DNA of 46,608 bases from assembly GCA_030605415.1 (NCBI GenBank), contig JAUWIJ010000009.1:1-46608 (forward strand), read 5' to 3'. Shown one piece after another: positions 1 to 8,707 of the stretch (position 1 is its first letter; each line of letters opens with the position of its first letter). A program made the position numbers and the translations under genes. The notes beneath the pieces are model-generated. The model was not told the DNA's origin. It saw only the letters and a program-made list of their open reading frames with translations, and made no database searches. This DNA is from an archaeon. GTDB lineage: Archaea > Nanobdellota > Nanobdellia > Pacearchaeales > GW2011-AR1.

Positions 1-612
1 ATGAACGGCTTAACGATGTTGTCACTGTCCCTAACTTGCACCCTCCGAAATCATTTACCGGTGAAAAGGCCGGTGTCGTCTAGTGGGAAGCGAAGACCTT
101 GTAGACCTTTACTGCAACCTGTTGTTGTGAACTTATTATGATTGCCCAGAGTAGGTAGGAGCGTTGAAGCCTGAATTTCGGTTCAGGTGGAGCAAAAGTG
201 TAACACTACCCAATTTTAATAGGTCCACTAACCTTACTGGGACAGCAATTGGCGGGCAGTTTGGCTGGGGCGGCACCCCGCAGAAAAGATATCTGTGGGG
301 CCCAAAGACAAACTCATCCAGTTCGGAAATCTGGAGTAGAGTGTAAAGGCAAAAGTTTGTCTGACTGTATTTTGAAAAGCAAGGAATGCAGGAATGAAAG
401 TTGGGCTTAACGAACCATCGATGATTTTTAATGGATCACGATGATGTCAGAAAAGGTACCTCAAGGATAACAGGCTTGTCGCCCCCGATAGTTCACATTG
501 ACGGGGCGGTTTGGTACATCGCTGTCGGCTCTTCCTATCCTGGATGTGCACAAGCATCCAAGGGTGTCGGAGTTCACGCATTAAAAGGGATCGTTAGCTG
601 GGTTAAGAACGT
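1..612 (+). rRNA. 23S rRNA, 3' part, exon 1 (5' end outside window)
   Basis: This is domain V of the large-subunit rRNA. Landmarks seen in order are the CCGGTGAAAAGGCCGG segment near 59, the GGCGGGCAGTTTGGCTGGGG block near 251, AAAAGATATC near 283, the AAGGATAACAGG segment of the peptidyl transferase centre near 462, and the GCTGGGTTAAGAACGT segment ending at 612. These match the universal 23S sequence. The rRNA is then interrupted by an intron and resumes at 1427. ORFs that can be drawn across it are not genes. Confidence 0.97.
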
Positions 613-1426
613 CAACAAAACCAGCACGACCGCGTGAATAATAGAGTTTTGTAAAAAATTTTACAATTGTTGATTTGAAAAATAGTCAACAGCGAAATTT
701 TTTAAGTACACGGCGTTGCGTGTGAGTAATTGCACGAAAAATAAAATCCGCTCATATCGGTGAAACCTAAACCTTTTTGGGATTTTCTATATGATTAATA
801 TAGAAAATTAATTAAACTGAGAAGTTATGGCAATACCGAGGGAAGATGAGATTTATGGATTCAACAACACTTGCATATATCGCAGGATTTTTAGATGGAG
901 ATGGAAGCATCTTTTTCCAGATAGTTCCAAGAAAAGATTATAAACAAAAGTTTCAGATAAGAAGTTCAATAGCATTTTATCAGAAAACGGAATATGTTGA
1001 AATTTTGGATTGGCTGAAGGAAATTTTTGGATGCGGATATATTCGTCATAGAAAAACCGGAATTAGCGATTATACTATTGTTGAATCAAAAGAAGTTCGT
1101 AGGATTTTAGAACTTCTGAGACCGTATGTGCGTTTGAAGAAAAAACAAATCGAGATTGGATTGGAAATTTTAAACAAACTTGAAAACAAGAAAACTACTC
1201 AAGACTTTCTTGAGATTTGTAAACTTGTTGATAAGTTTGGCTATATGAATTATTCCAAAAAGAGAACGATTACGCATGAAACGGTGAGTAAATTTTTATC
1301 CCCGTAGAGACTGAGATTAAGTTCGAGAGTTTTGCTATTATAAAAGCGAAGCTAAGACGCGGATCTCCCAAGCAAGATTGGGATGAAGGTATAGTCCACA
1401 CCTTATCGAAAGATTTGGAATTTGTA
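613..1426 (+). mobile_element. Group I intron in 23S rRNA (site 2593)
   Basis: The exon reads ...AAGAACGT up to 612 and the conserved continuation CGTGAGACAG only appears at 1427, so 814 nt are inserted after the residue equivalent to E. coli U2593. Group I signs are an S-type element GAAGGTATAGTCC (1385-1397), an R-type element GTAGAGACTG (1303-1312) that can form P7 with it through GACT/AGTC, and a possible P1 in which exon ACGT pairs with GCGT near 632 with the expected U.G pair at the 5' splice site. The endonuclease gene fills the part just before the R element; its stop codon lies inside that element. The nucleotide before the 3' junction is A1426, not the usual G. Group I introns in archaeal rRNA genes are known. 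Confidence 0.85.
846..1307 (+). CDS. I-CreI-like LAGLIDADG homing endonuclease
   Basis: A 153-residue single-motif LAGLIDADG protein that should act as a homodimer and cut the intronless 23S gene to spread the intron. The motif AYIAGFLDGDGSI lies at residues 10-22 and contains the metal-binding Asp. From memory of I-CreI (163 residues, same 23S site), further matches are GYIRHR..SDY, a RLKKKQ stretch, FLEICKLVDK and a C-terminal TxxETV segment, so the match runs the whole length and not only over the motif. It lies inside the intron on the rRNA strand. The stop codon overlaps the R element of the intron core. No clear Shine-Dalgarno sequence or separate promoter is seen. The reading frame is intact, so the enzyme may be active. 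Confidence 0.93.
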   Translation: MRFMDSTTLAYIAGFLDGDGSIFFQIVPRKDYKQKFQIRSSIAFYQKTEYVEILDWLKEIFGCGYIRHRKTGISDYTIVESKEVRRILELLRPYVRLKKKQIEIGLEILNKLENKKTTQDFLEICKLVDKFGYMNYSKKRTITHETVSKFLSP

Positions 1427-1700
1427 CGTGAGACAGTTTGTATGATATCTACTAGATGTGTTGTTGATTGAGTGGAAGGACCCTCCAGTACGAGAGGAAC
1501 GTGGGTTCGGAGCCTCTGGTCTACCAGTTGTTATGAGCAGGCTGGGCAGCTACGCTCTATCCGATAAGTGCTGAAAGCATCTAAGCACGAAGCGGACCGC
1601 AAAACGAATCAACATAGGCCGCAGTAAAAGACTGCGTTGATAGAGACGGAATGTAAGCATTGAGCTTTCGCGATTTGTTCAGTTCGCGTCTACTAAAAGC
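1427..1700 (+). rRNA. 23S rRNA exon 2 (3' end)
   Basis: The sequence resumes with CGTGAGACAG and contains the sarcin-ricin loop segment CCAGTACGAGAGGAAC (1485-1500) and the conserved GCTGAAAGCATCTAAGC (1570-1586). The 3' boundary is approximate; homology fades near 1700, just before a small hairpin (CACAA/TTGTG, 1701-1715) and T-rich sequence that may end the transcript. No 5S rRNA or tRNA follows within the next 300 nt. Confidence 0.93.
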
Positions 1701-2017
1701 CACAACCTTGTTGTGTCATAAAAATAAAATCTTCGGATTTTGTTTAAAGCAACAAATATTTATCTACACTTCACTTTATGACTTGGGCAACTAAGTTGTG
1801 ATTTGATCAAATCTAGACGGTGAAATTATCAAAAGATTTATCTTGAGATGATGAAGCTGATTTAGTGAATTTCTTATACTGTTCTTATTTTGATATAATT
1901 TCTAAAGATTAAATTTATCCTATTGTCGAACCAAAAACTATTTAAACAGTTTTATGCTGTTAATGGTAATTAAGTCCATAGGATCTTCACGGATCCTATG
2001 ATTTTTATTTTGATGAT
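1701..2017 (+). promoter_or_regulatory. Intergenic region with promoter and hairpin before NYN gene
   Basis: This 317-nt gap follows the rRNA. It contains a probable rRNA 3' hairpin (1701-1715), a 14-nt palindrome (1800-1813), a TATA-like CTATTTAAAC (1938-1947), and a perfect 9-bp hairpin with a 6-nt loop (1977-2000). If transcription starts about 25 nt after the TATA box, the hairpin lies in the 5' untranslated leader, 17 nt before the ATG at 2018. No gene is recognisable here. Confidence 0.5.
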
Positions 2018-2551
2018 ATGAAAAAGATTGCGATTTATATTGATGGTAGTAATTTTTATTTTTCTGTGAAGAAGAAATTTAATTGTAGAATTGATATAGA
2101 AAAATTTTGTAAAAAATTGGCAGGAGGAAATGATTTAATAAAAATAAATTATTATATTGCACCAGTTGAACAATTAAGTAATCCTGGTATGTATGCTAAA
2201 CAACAAAGTTTTTTTGATAAATTAAGAGAGATTAAAAATTTGAATATTGTCTTTGGAAGATTAGAAAGAAGAAAGCGGGATGGGGAAACTTATTTTGTTG
2301 AAAAAGCAACTGATGTTAATTTGGCACTTGACCTCGTTTTGGATTCACAAGCAAGTGAATATGATGAAGCCTATCTTGTTTCTAACGATGGAGATTTTTC
2401 GGGTGCTGTGAAGGCAGTTATAGAAAGATTTGAAAAAGAGGTTACTTATGTTGCGATTGGCAATAATAAAACCATTTCACATCATTTGAAAAATACTGCA
2501 AACAAAACTTTAAAAATTGACGAGAATTTTATCGACGATGTTAAATTGTAA
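2018..2551 (+). CDS. NYN-domain (LabA/DUF88-like) putative ribonuclease
   Basis: A 177-residue PIN-like NYN domain protein. The N-terminus KKIAIYIDGSNFYFS carries the family's first acidic residue (D9) in the typical IDGxN context. KATDVNLALDLVLD and YLVSNDGDFSGAVKAV give the other conserved acidic positions (KxxDV and SxDGDF), so the metal-binding site looks complete. Family members are PIN-fold nucleases acting on RNA, or proteins of unknown function such as LabA. The gene stands alone between rRNA and a gene on the opposite strand. Its leader is predicted to contain a 9-bp hairpin (1977-2000). The domain assignment is firm; the substrate is unknown. Confidence 0.85.
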   Translation: MKKIAIYIDGSNFYFSVKKKFNCRIDIEKFCKKLAGGNDLIKINYYIAPVEQLSNPGMYAKQQSFFDKLREIKNLNIVFGRLERRKRDGETYFVEKATDVNLALDLVLDSQASEYDEAYLVSNDGDFSGAVKAVIERFEKEVTYVAIGNNKTISHHLKNTANKTLKIDENFIDDVKL

Positions 2552-2605
2552 GTGATTATTTAGAATATTGTCTATCAACTTATGAAAAGGAAATAAATAA
2601 AAATC

Positions 2606-3139
2606 CTAGCATGAAATTTTTAATTCGCCTTCTTCGAGACATATAATTTTATTATTTTCAAGAATGTAAGAGTCTATATTTGGATTATCTATTTTTGCTT
2701 TGCAACATATATTATTTACTATATTGTTTACCAATAAATCAAATTGATTTTGCAAATTGTCAATATCATTATTTCTTTCGTCCAAATCGTCCTGAAGATT
2801 TTTTATAGTTTCCTCATAATCATTTACGGAAATGTCAAAATTAAATTTATCTTCTTTGCACGCAAAAAATTTATCTATACATTTTTCTAGTTCAATTGAA
2901 AATTTATCATTAAAAAAAATACAGGAAGAAAGATTGGTATCTGAAACCAAAAGTTTTGATTCGAGTTCTTGGATTTTCTTTCCGTAATCTTCTATTGAAA
3001 TATTTGAAGATTTTACTTGCTGATAAATTCCATATCCCAGCATGTTTGGTTTTATTATGAATACTATTATTAAGAATACTAATAAAATCGAACTTACAAG
3101 AATAATTATTTTTTTTAACGGCGGGATGTTGTCAATCAT
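2606..3139 (-). CDS. Membrane-anchored coiled-coil protein, unknown function
   Basis: 177 residues. One strongly hydrophobic helix (about residues 10-29, IIILVSSILLVFLIIVFII) follows a short N-terminus. Next comes a long heptad-rich, acidic region (about 45-140) with many Leu/Ile/Asn and a segment near LDERNNDIDNLQNQFDLL that looks like a coiled coil. Several Cys (SSCIF, EKCID, FACKED, NICCKAK) lie in the presumably exterior part. I recognise no family. It is transcribed towards the NYN gene and lies in the opposite orientation to the next gene, with a gap of about 130 nt for divergent promoters. The gene call rests on a clean reading frame and a sensible membrane topology. Confidence 0.6.
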   Translation of the reverse strand: MIDNIPPLKKIIILVSSILLVFLIIVFIIKPNMLGYGIYQQVKSSNISIEDYGKKIQELESKLLVSDTNLSSCIFFNDKFSIELEKCIDKFFACKEDKFNFDISVNDYEETIKNLQDDLDERNNDIDNLQNQFDLLVNNIVNNICCKAKIDNPNIDSYILENNKIICLEEGELKISC

Positions 3140-3275
3140 TAGAGAAGGGATATTTTCCTCCTTAAGTCTTTTTATGTCATGTTAAATATATATTGAAATA
3201 GTATATTAATTTTTCAAAACACGAAAAATTTCAAAGTGTAGTAATATTTATTAACTATATTGCTATAAAAATAAA

Positions 3276-3578
3276 ATGACAGAATTAGAAAAAACATGTC
3301 TTGGGTATGTCCTAAATCTAACAGAAAAATGTGGAGGATGTGAAAAAGAGGAACAAGAAAATTGCCTTGATTATGATTTATCTCCTTTTCGGGTAGTTGA
3401 AAATAAAATATATGAACAAGATTGGAATGGAGGAGATAGAGAAGATTTCAATGAATGTTGTATGGTGAAATTTGGAGTGTCAAAATTGCGAATAGAAAAA
3501 TTGCAAAACAAAAAAGGTTTTTTTTATGACGAAGAACATAAATGGTATAGGGTTAAACATAAATTAAAAGCAGATTGA
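3276..3578 (+). CDS. Small Cys-containing hypothetical protein
   Basis: 100 residues, not recognised. It has seven cysteines, including CGGCEKEEQENC (CxxC...C) near residues 19-30 and a CC pair near 61-62, which could bind metal or form disulfides. There is no signal peptide or membrane helix. A TATA-like region (TTAACTATATTGC) lies about 25 nt upstream of the ATG, suggesting a near-leaderless transcript. Its stop codon overlaps the alternative start of the next ORF, so the two are probably cotranscribed. Confidence 0.5.
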   Translation: MTELEKTCLGYVLNLTEKCGGCEKEEQENCLDYDLSPFRVVENKIYEQDWNGGDREDFNECCMVKFGVSKLRIEKLQNKKGFFYDEEHKWYRVKHKLKAD

Positions 3579-3922
3579 GAAGATACAATGGATTAAAATT
3601 GACTTGGGTTGTTGAGTTTGGAAAAAAGATTGAAAAGAGAAGAAAGGTTATTATTGATTATAATAATCTTTATAAAATTAATTTGGTTGTTAAAAATATG
3701 ATATATAGGCGTCGTGCTGCTGAAGAAGGATATATTGACAGGGTTGTTGGAGAGGCTAATTTTTATGTTATGGATGTTAAATCTATGATTGATGTTAATG
3801 AAGGGATTCGTGAAAGAAATCCTGTAGATGAAATAATTGCACACGCTAGAGTGTCTTCTTTGGAAGAAGATGTTTGTGATGCGGATTATACTTTTCCAGG
3901 AGAACCTCTTGATTTTGATTAG
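3575..3922 (+). CDS. Hypothetical protein overlapping the upstream gene
   Basis: 115 residues if translation starts at the TTG at 3575, which overlaps the upstream stop (TTGA). The alternative is a downstream ATG at 3701 (NMIYRRR), which would give about 73 residues. It is basic in the first half and acidic at the C-terminus (EEDVCDADYTFPGEP). No domain is recognised. DEIIAHARVSS may form a helix. The tight overlap with the previous gene suggests coupled expression. The start is uncertain and the function unknown. Confidence 0.45.
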   Translation: MRRYNGLKLTWVVEFGKKIEKRRKVIIDYNNLYKINLVVKNMIYRRRAAEEGYIDRVVGEANFYVMDVKSMIDVNEGIRERNPVDEIIAHARVSSLEEDVCDADYTFPGEPLDFD

Positions 3923-4009
3923 GATTTATTTAGACTACATACAAAATTTCTAAAACAACAAATTTAAATACCTCTAATTCTCTTGAATTTTGTAATAGCT
4001 TGCTATTAT

Positions 4010-4319
4010 GAGTGGGACAGCTAACTGTCGGTAATCTTGTCTAAAAGGCAAAGGAAATGTTAAATGATTTCTGGATTGCTGAGGAAGGTCCGCGCATCTC
4101 CTTGTAATTTATTTTACTTGGACTTTTGAATCAGCAGTAAAAACTGTACGTCGTGAGGCGTGGTAAGGAAGATAGAGACGAGCCGATTTATTCGGGTGGA
4201 ACGAGTCCTCCTGATTGATGCAATCACAGCTTCGTGAGCTTAGTCAGATGTTAGCACAAACTGTTTGGTTGAGTACAAGACAACACAAAGTTTGACAGAA
4301 CGTGGCCTATGTCCCACTC
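4010..4319 (+). ncRNA. rnpB: RNase P RNA (archaeal)
   Basis: The ends pair perfectly: GAGTGGGAC (4010-4018) with GTCCCACTC (4311-4319) as P1. The two strands of the P4 core are recognisable: GAGGAAGGTCCGCGC near 4081 (CR-I, usually GAGGAAAGUCC) and ACAGAACGTGGCCTATG near 4295 (CR-V, usually ACAGAA...GGCUUA). GATAGAGACGAG near 4171 fits the middle conserved regions. This RNA is the catalytic part of tRNA 5' processing. A TATA-like TTTAAATA lies at about 3963-3970 and a small hairpin AATAG/CTATT at about 3992-4005, so the primary transcript may start some 15-20 nt before P1. The gene converges with the protein gene on the other strand, which ends at 4321. Confidence 0.88.
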
Positions 4320-4320
4320 T

Positions 4321-7300
4321 TTAATTTTTATCCAGAATAACTTCTCCAGTTAGAGTTTCTTTGTCTTCCCAGACATCAAATTCTTTTTCGCTTTCGCCAT
4401 TTTCCATATCATCTCTATCATCCCCTCTACTCTCTGTTATCTCCATAAAAGCTTTTAACATATTCATTGCATCTTTCTCTGCTTCTTTTGGAGTGACTTC
4501 CGCAGAGTTGAATAATTCTCTCGCTTTGAAATACATTTTAATTCCGTTCGTTATTCCTTTTATTTTACCGTGTCTTGGCTGCTGATCCCAAGGCGGCGAT
4601 TCCATTTCAGCACCCCGCATTTCTTTTTCTGAAAATAAAATCATATCGTATAATTTATCGAAGTCCAGTTTTATTGTAATGTCTGGCGACGGAGTTTCTT
4701 CTGGAAGCATTGGCTGTATCGTGAGAATATCCTGCTCATTTATTTTAATATAGAGATTAAAAATAATTTCTCCTGTTTCTCTGTCTTCAATTTGAAGTGC
4801 CGCGTTTACATTTCCACCATATTGTTCGGAGATTTCTTTAATCATTTTCATAAATTTTTTATTTTCTCTTATGGTTTCTTCTTCTTTTTCTGTAAGTCCC
4901 TCCTCATTTTCCCTTTCTATTTTCTCTTCTGGCGGTCCTGGAAATTCGTGGTTTTGCATTGAATTTTTGAATTCGTATTTAATAAAAGATTCCGGCGGGA
5001 AAATCCAAATTTTCATGTAAGGTGAAATGATTGTTACATCTTCTTTAAAATCGTCCATTTTTATTGTTTTGATTTCTTCCCAGTATTCTAATTTTCCAAA
5101 TTCTGTTTCATATTCGAAGCTGATGAGATTGACGTCCATAATTTCGTTGATATCATTTTCATTTAAACATTTCATTCTGTGCGCTATCTCTCTTTGGTTG
5201 TCGACGTTTTGCCAGTAGAGTTCGAAGATTCCCGAAGATGCCTGTTCCCAGTTTTCTGCCGAGTTGGCTAAATACTTTTCAAAGAACCACTGTGCAAATT
5301 CTTGGTTGAACCCTTTTTCAAATTCTTGTCTTTGCCTGATAAAATTTTCAAGGTCATTCTTGCACCAATCAGCCTCGCCGCCGGAATAATATTTGTGTTT
5401 TAAATCCTGAATTTCTTCAAATGGATTTCCCCACCCGCCGAACCAAATAAATCCTTCTGTTTTCCCCTGACTTGTTCTGCATCCGCCACCGACTTGAAAT
5501 ACTCCTTTTTCTTGCTTGTGCTCGTCTTCATTTTTAAATTCTTCCCAGAAATCGTGACCCATTGTTCCTTCTTCGCATTCTTCTGAGCATTGTTTTATAC
5601 AACCATTTAAATCTAATTCTTCTCCGCATTGCTTTTCGCAATCTTCAATGGATTTTTCGGATTTTTCGTCCTCGAGAACGCATCTTCCTACGCAGGGTTC
5701 TATAAGATTGCCATGACAACCACGCTTACAATCTTCTTTGCATCTTTCTAATTGCTCGTTTCTTTCTGATTCTTCTTCGTGCCCTCTTTCATCTTCCCTT
5801 CTGTCTTCATCTTTTAATTCTTCTTCTTGAATTACTTCGTTGACTTCTTCTGAGTTTTGATTTTCAATTTCATCTTCGGGTTGTTGCACTTCCTCTGGTT
5901 CTTTATTGATTTTCTCTTCTTCCTCTGGCGAATTTTCCGGCTCAGGCTCTTCTGTAACAAAACCAGTTACAACAAATCCTGTAATTTTTCCAGTGATAGA
6001 TTTTATGCCACTTATTATGTTTCCTGTAATTTGAGTTTCTTCAACATCTTCTTTTGGTTCAGGTTCTGAGTTTTGTTGTTCTACAATTTTTTCTTCAGTC
6101 TCTTCTTTATTTTTTTCTTCCTCTGGCGGATTTTCTGTTATTTCTTTTTCAATTTCTGTATCTATCGTTTTTTCTTTCCGTTCCGGCAAGGTTACACATT
6201 TTCCGTTGCTACATACATCATTTTCATTCCCGCAATCACTTTTAATTTCACATTCATTTGCCACAATCTCTTCTTGCTCTTCACAATCTTCGGGACAAAG
6301 CGACTCTTCTCCCTCGTCGCAATAATCGTTTCCGCAAAGTTGACTTATTGGTCCTCCTCCCGCACAAACTCCCTGTAAACAAATTTCGCTTTCGCATTGC
6401 CAATCTTCGTCGCAGGATTCTCCGTTACCATTTCCCCAAGAACATTTTCCGACTCTGCATTTATTGTGCATGCATTCGTCGTCTGAACTACACTCTGATC
6501 CTATATCTTTTTTGTCCGATAGCCCGGGGTTGCAATCTTCGTCGCACTTGTCGTTTTCAAATGGTTCACAAAGACCGTTTCCGCATTCCCATTTGCAATC
6601 TGTTGGACAGTTGTACGAATCCTCTCCTTTTTCCGATTCGCATTCTTCGTTGCCGCAAACAGAGGTTTGTTCGTTTTCGCATCCGAAGCCCGTGTCTCGC
6701 CATAAACTATCAATACAAAATTCTACGATTATTTTTTCGCCGTTTTCACATTTCTCAAATTTTTTGTCTCCTGGTGTGCACTCTGGTTCCTGACATTCTT
6801 CCAAGTTGGATGTTTTACATTTATATTCAACACATTGTGCCTCTCCGCATAGTGGCTGTAGGCAATCGCTGTCGTCCTCGCAGTTGTCTTCGGTTTCTTC
6901 AATGCAGATTGGTTTTAATGGGCAGTTGTTTGAGTCTGTTCCCATAAATATTATGTAACCTGAGCAATCAATACTTTCGTGAATCGGACAGATAGCACAA
7001 TCTTCCATGCAGTTTAAATTTTCCCCTTCTTCGCAAATATGGTTTCCGCAAATTGCCAATTGATTTTCTACTATTTCTTCTTTCACTTGGCAACTTCCTG
7101 AGATGCAATACATATCTACTGTTTCTTTAATGGTTTGGTTTTCTACGATTATTGTATTTGCAACTTTTCCGCAAATTCGTCCCATACATCGCGAATCAGC
7201 ACAATCTATTTCTCCATTGTTGTTATCGTCTTCGTTGTTGTCGCAAATTTCTTCCCCCTTTTCTTTAAATTCTTCTACTAATCTTTTTTCAAATTCTGTC

Positions 7301-8517
7301 TGCTCGTAATAAAGTTCTCTTTTTTCGTAAGACGAGAATAAGTCTAAGTAAAAAGATTTTCTCTCATTATAATTGTCTTGTTTTATTTGCTCTACTTTTT
7401 TTCTTTTTTCTTGTTCTAACTCAATCCACCAGTATTCTGGAGAATTCTCTTGATTTTCATATTTTTTTCTGTCGGCTTCAAATTCTTTTTCGGCTTCTTC
7501 CCAAATGTTATTTGATTTTTCATTCCACGCTTCGCTGACCATTCTTAGTTTTTGCGACAAAACGTGCATCTGCCCGTAATTTTCTTGCCGAAATAATTGT
7601 TTGATTTCTTCTAAAATTTCCTTTGTTTCTGTTTTAAACTCTTGGCTGTTCATATTTTTTGTTTGTTCCCTGAGTTCTTTTTCGTCTATGCCCTGATTAT
7701 TTTTTGGTTGATTGAAATGTTCTCTGCTTTCTATCCACAGGTCGAGATTAATGTATTTCCATTCGCATTCTTCACACATTTCTAATCTTATTTTTGCCTC
7801 GGTTTTTTCCGTTTCTAAAAAACTAATTTCATTTACAACGATTTTTTGGTCGGCTCTTTTATTTTCGATTCCAAAGATAGAGTTCATCAGGTCCTCGCAT
7901 TTTTTCTGGCTCTGTCTCAAGTAATTTTCAAATGTTCTCTCTGTATTCACACTTTGCTCTGCGAGAATTTCTGCGTTTGATTGGGAGGGATTGGTGTTGA
8001 ATGTTTCGGCTAATTTTTGGATGTTTTCTATTTTGTCTTGGATGTTTAATTGCTCTTGGGGTTTTTTGAAATTTGTTTCGAGGTGTAATCTGTAAACTAT
8101 GGTTTTATCATTTCCTTCTCCAAATAAAGATGGAAATGCCATAATCCATATTTGTATTTTTTTGCCGTCGAAAATAATTTTTTTCCAAATTGGTACCAAT
8201 TCTTTTAATTTTATATCATGATTTTCCTTTTCGACCCAAACCCATTTTGTTTCTTCTTGTGGTTCTCCGAGTGCTTGTCTTATTTGTTCTTGTTTTAATA
8301 ATCCGCCTTCGTGTTCTTTAACTGCACCTAAAATTTTATTGAGGTTTGACTTAACGGCAGACGTATAAACCTGGAGTTGTATGTAATCTATATTTCCAGT
8401 TTCATAATTTTCTGCGTAATTTGTTATTTTTTGAATTTCAGAATCGATTGACTGGGATGAAACGAATGTGGATAAAAAGATAAATATGAATAGTAAAAGT
8501 ATCACTTTTTTTTTCAT
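4321..8517 (-). CDS. Giant secreted cysteine-rich surface protein
   Basis: 1398 residues with a clear Sec signal peptide (residues 1-22, KKKVILLLFIFIFLSTFVSS). A long charged, partly coiled-coil region (about 25-410) is followed by a series of short Cys-rich repeats (about 415-800) of the type CGNxxCExGExxxxCxxDC, for example CGNGLCEPFENDKCDEDC. A box of ITG/VTG motifs (ITGNIISGI, ITGKITGFVVTGF) sits near residues 830-855, followed by a very acidic stretch, another Cys-rich block and a C-terminal domain rich in Glu. Proteins like this are typical of the envelopes of DPANN archaea, but I cannot name a family. It is a single gene converging with RNase P RNA. No C-terminal transmembrane anchor is evident. 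Confidence 0.85.
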   Translation of the reverse strand: MKKKVILLLFIFIFLSTFVSSQSIDSEIQKITNYAENYETGNIDYIQLQVYTSAVKSNLNKILGAVKEHEGGLLKQEQIRQALGEPQEETKWVWVEKENHDIKLKELVPIWKKIIFDGKKIQIWIMAFPSLFGEGNDKTIVYRLHLETNFKKPQEQLNIQDKIENIQKLAETFNTNPSQSNAEILAEQSVNTERTFENYLRQSQKKCEDLMNSIFGIENKRADQKIVVNEISFLETEKTEAKIRLEMCEECEWKYINLDLWIESREHFNQPKNNQGIDEKELREQTKNMNSQEFKTETKEILEEIKQLFRQENYGQMHVLSQKLRMVSEAWNEKSNNIWEEAEKEFEADRKKYENQENSPEYWWIELEQEKRKKVEQIKQDNYNERKSFYLDLFSSYEKRELYYEQTEFEKRLVEEFKEKGEEICDNNEDDNNNGEIDCADSRCMGRICGKVANTIIVENQTIKETVDMYCISGSCQVKEEIVENQLAICGNHICEEGENLNCMEDCAICPIHESIDCSGYIIFMGTDSNNCPLKPICIEETEDNCEDDSDCLQPLCGEAQCVEYKCKTSNLEECQEPECTPGDKKFEKCENGEKIIVEFCIDSLWRDTGFGCENEQTSVCGNEECESEKGEDSYNCPTDCKWECGNGLCEPFENDKCDEDCNPGLSDKKDIGSECSSDDECMHNKCRVGKCSWGNGNGESCDEDWQCESEICLQGVCAGGGPISQLCGNDYCDEGEESLCPEDCEEQEEIVANECEIKSDCGNENDVCSNGKCVTLPERKEKTIDTEIEKEITENPPEEEKNKEETEEKIVEQQNSEPEPKEDVEETQITGNIISGIKSITGKITGFVVTGFVTEEPEPENSPEEEEKINKEPEEVQQPEDEIENQNSEEVNEVIQEEELKDEDRREDERGHEEESERNEQLERCKEDCKRGCHGNLIEPCVGRCVLEDEKSEKSIEDCEKQCGEELDLNGCIKQCSEECEEGTMGHDFWEEFKNEDEHKQEKGVFQVGGGCRTSQGKTEGFIWFGGWGNPFEEIQDLKHKYYSGGEADWCKNDLENFIRQRQEFEKGFNQEFAQWFFEKYLANSAENWEQASSGIFELYWQNVDNQREIAHRMKCLNENDINEIMDVNLISFEYETEFGKLEYWEEIKTIKMDDFKEDVTIISPYMKIWIFPPESFIKYEFKNSMQNHEFPGPPEEKIERENEEGLTEKEEETIRENKKFMKMIKEISEQYGGNVNAALQIEDRETGEIIFNLYIKINEQDILTIQPMLPEETPSPDITIKLDFDKLYDMILFSEKEMRGAEMESPPWDQQPRHGKIKGITNGIKMYFKARELFNSAEVTPKEAEKDAMNMLKAFMEITESRGDDRDDMENGESEKEFDVWEDKETLTGEVILDKN

Positions 8518-8648
8518 GATTATTAATGGGAATATGGGTTTATATTTGTTATGATGAATTGCTCGGTGCAGGCGTTGTATTTTAGCTCTCTATAGACTTG
8601 GTTAGATGTTTTTTTGTAAAGTTGGGTTTTCTAATAGCAAACAAAAAA

Positions 8649-8658
8649 GCTTAAAAGC
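8649..8658 (+). promoter_or_regulatory. TATA box for the tRNA-Phe transcript
   Basis: GCTTAAAAGC lies about 58 nt before the presumed 5' exon GGG at 8708. A start about 25 nt downstream (near 8680) would give a primary transcript beginning before the hairpin CTCAGG-ACAC-CCTGAG (8685-8700), and so including the upstream GGG, the insert and the tRNA body. Confidence 0.4.
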
Positions 8659-8707
8659 ACTTCTTTCAAACTAATAATAGGATGTCTCAGGACACCCTGA
8701 GCTCCAT

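Noticed and set aside
164..637. Small open frames in the first 640 nt
   Set aside because: They lie in highly conserved 23S rRNA sequence and have no protein-like features.
613..1426. Archaeal bulge-helix-bulge rRNA intron or group II intron
   Set aside because: The R- and S-type core elements and the U.G at the 5' site fit group I; no bulge-helix-bulge at the junctions and no domain V/reverse transcriptase were seen.
1701..2017. 5S rRNA or tRNA after the 23S gene
   Set aside because: No T-arm, D-arm or 5S core sequence could be found.
4361..7924. Many frames on the + strand opposite the giant protein gene
   Set aside because: They are shadows of the Glu- and Cys-rich minus-strand gene, with unusual Phe/Ser/Leu-rich composition.
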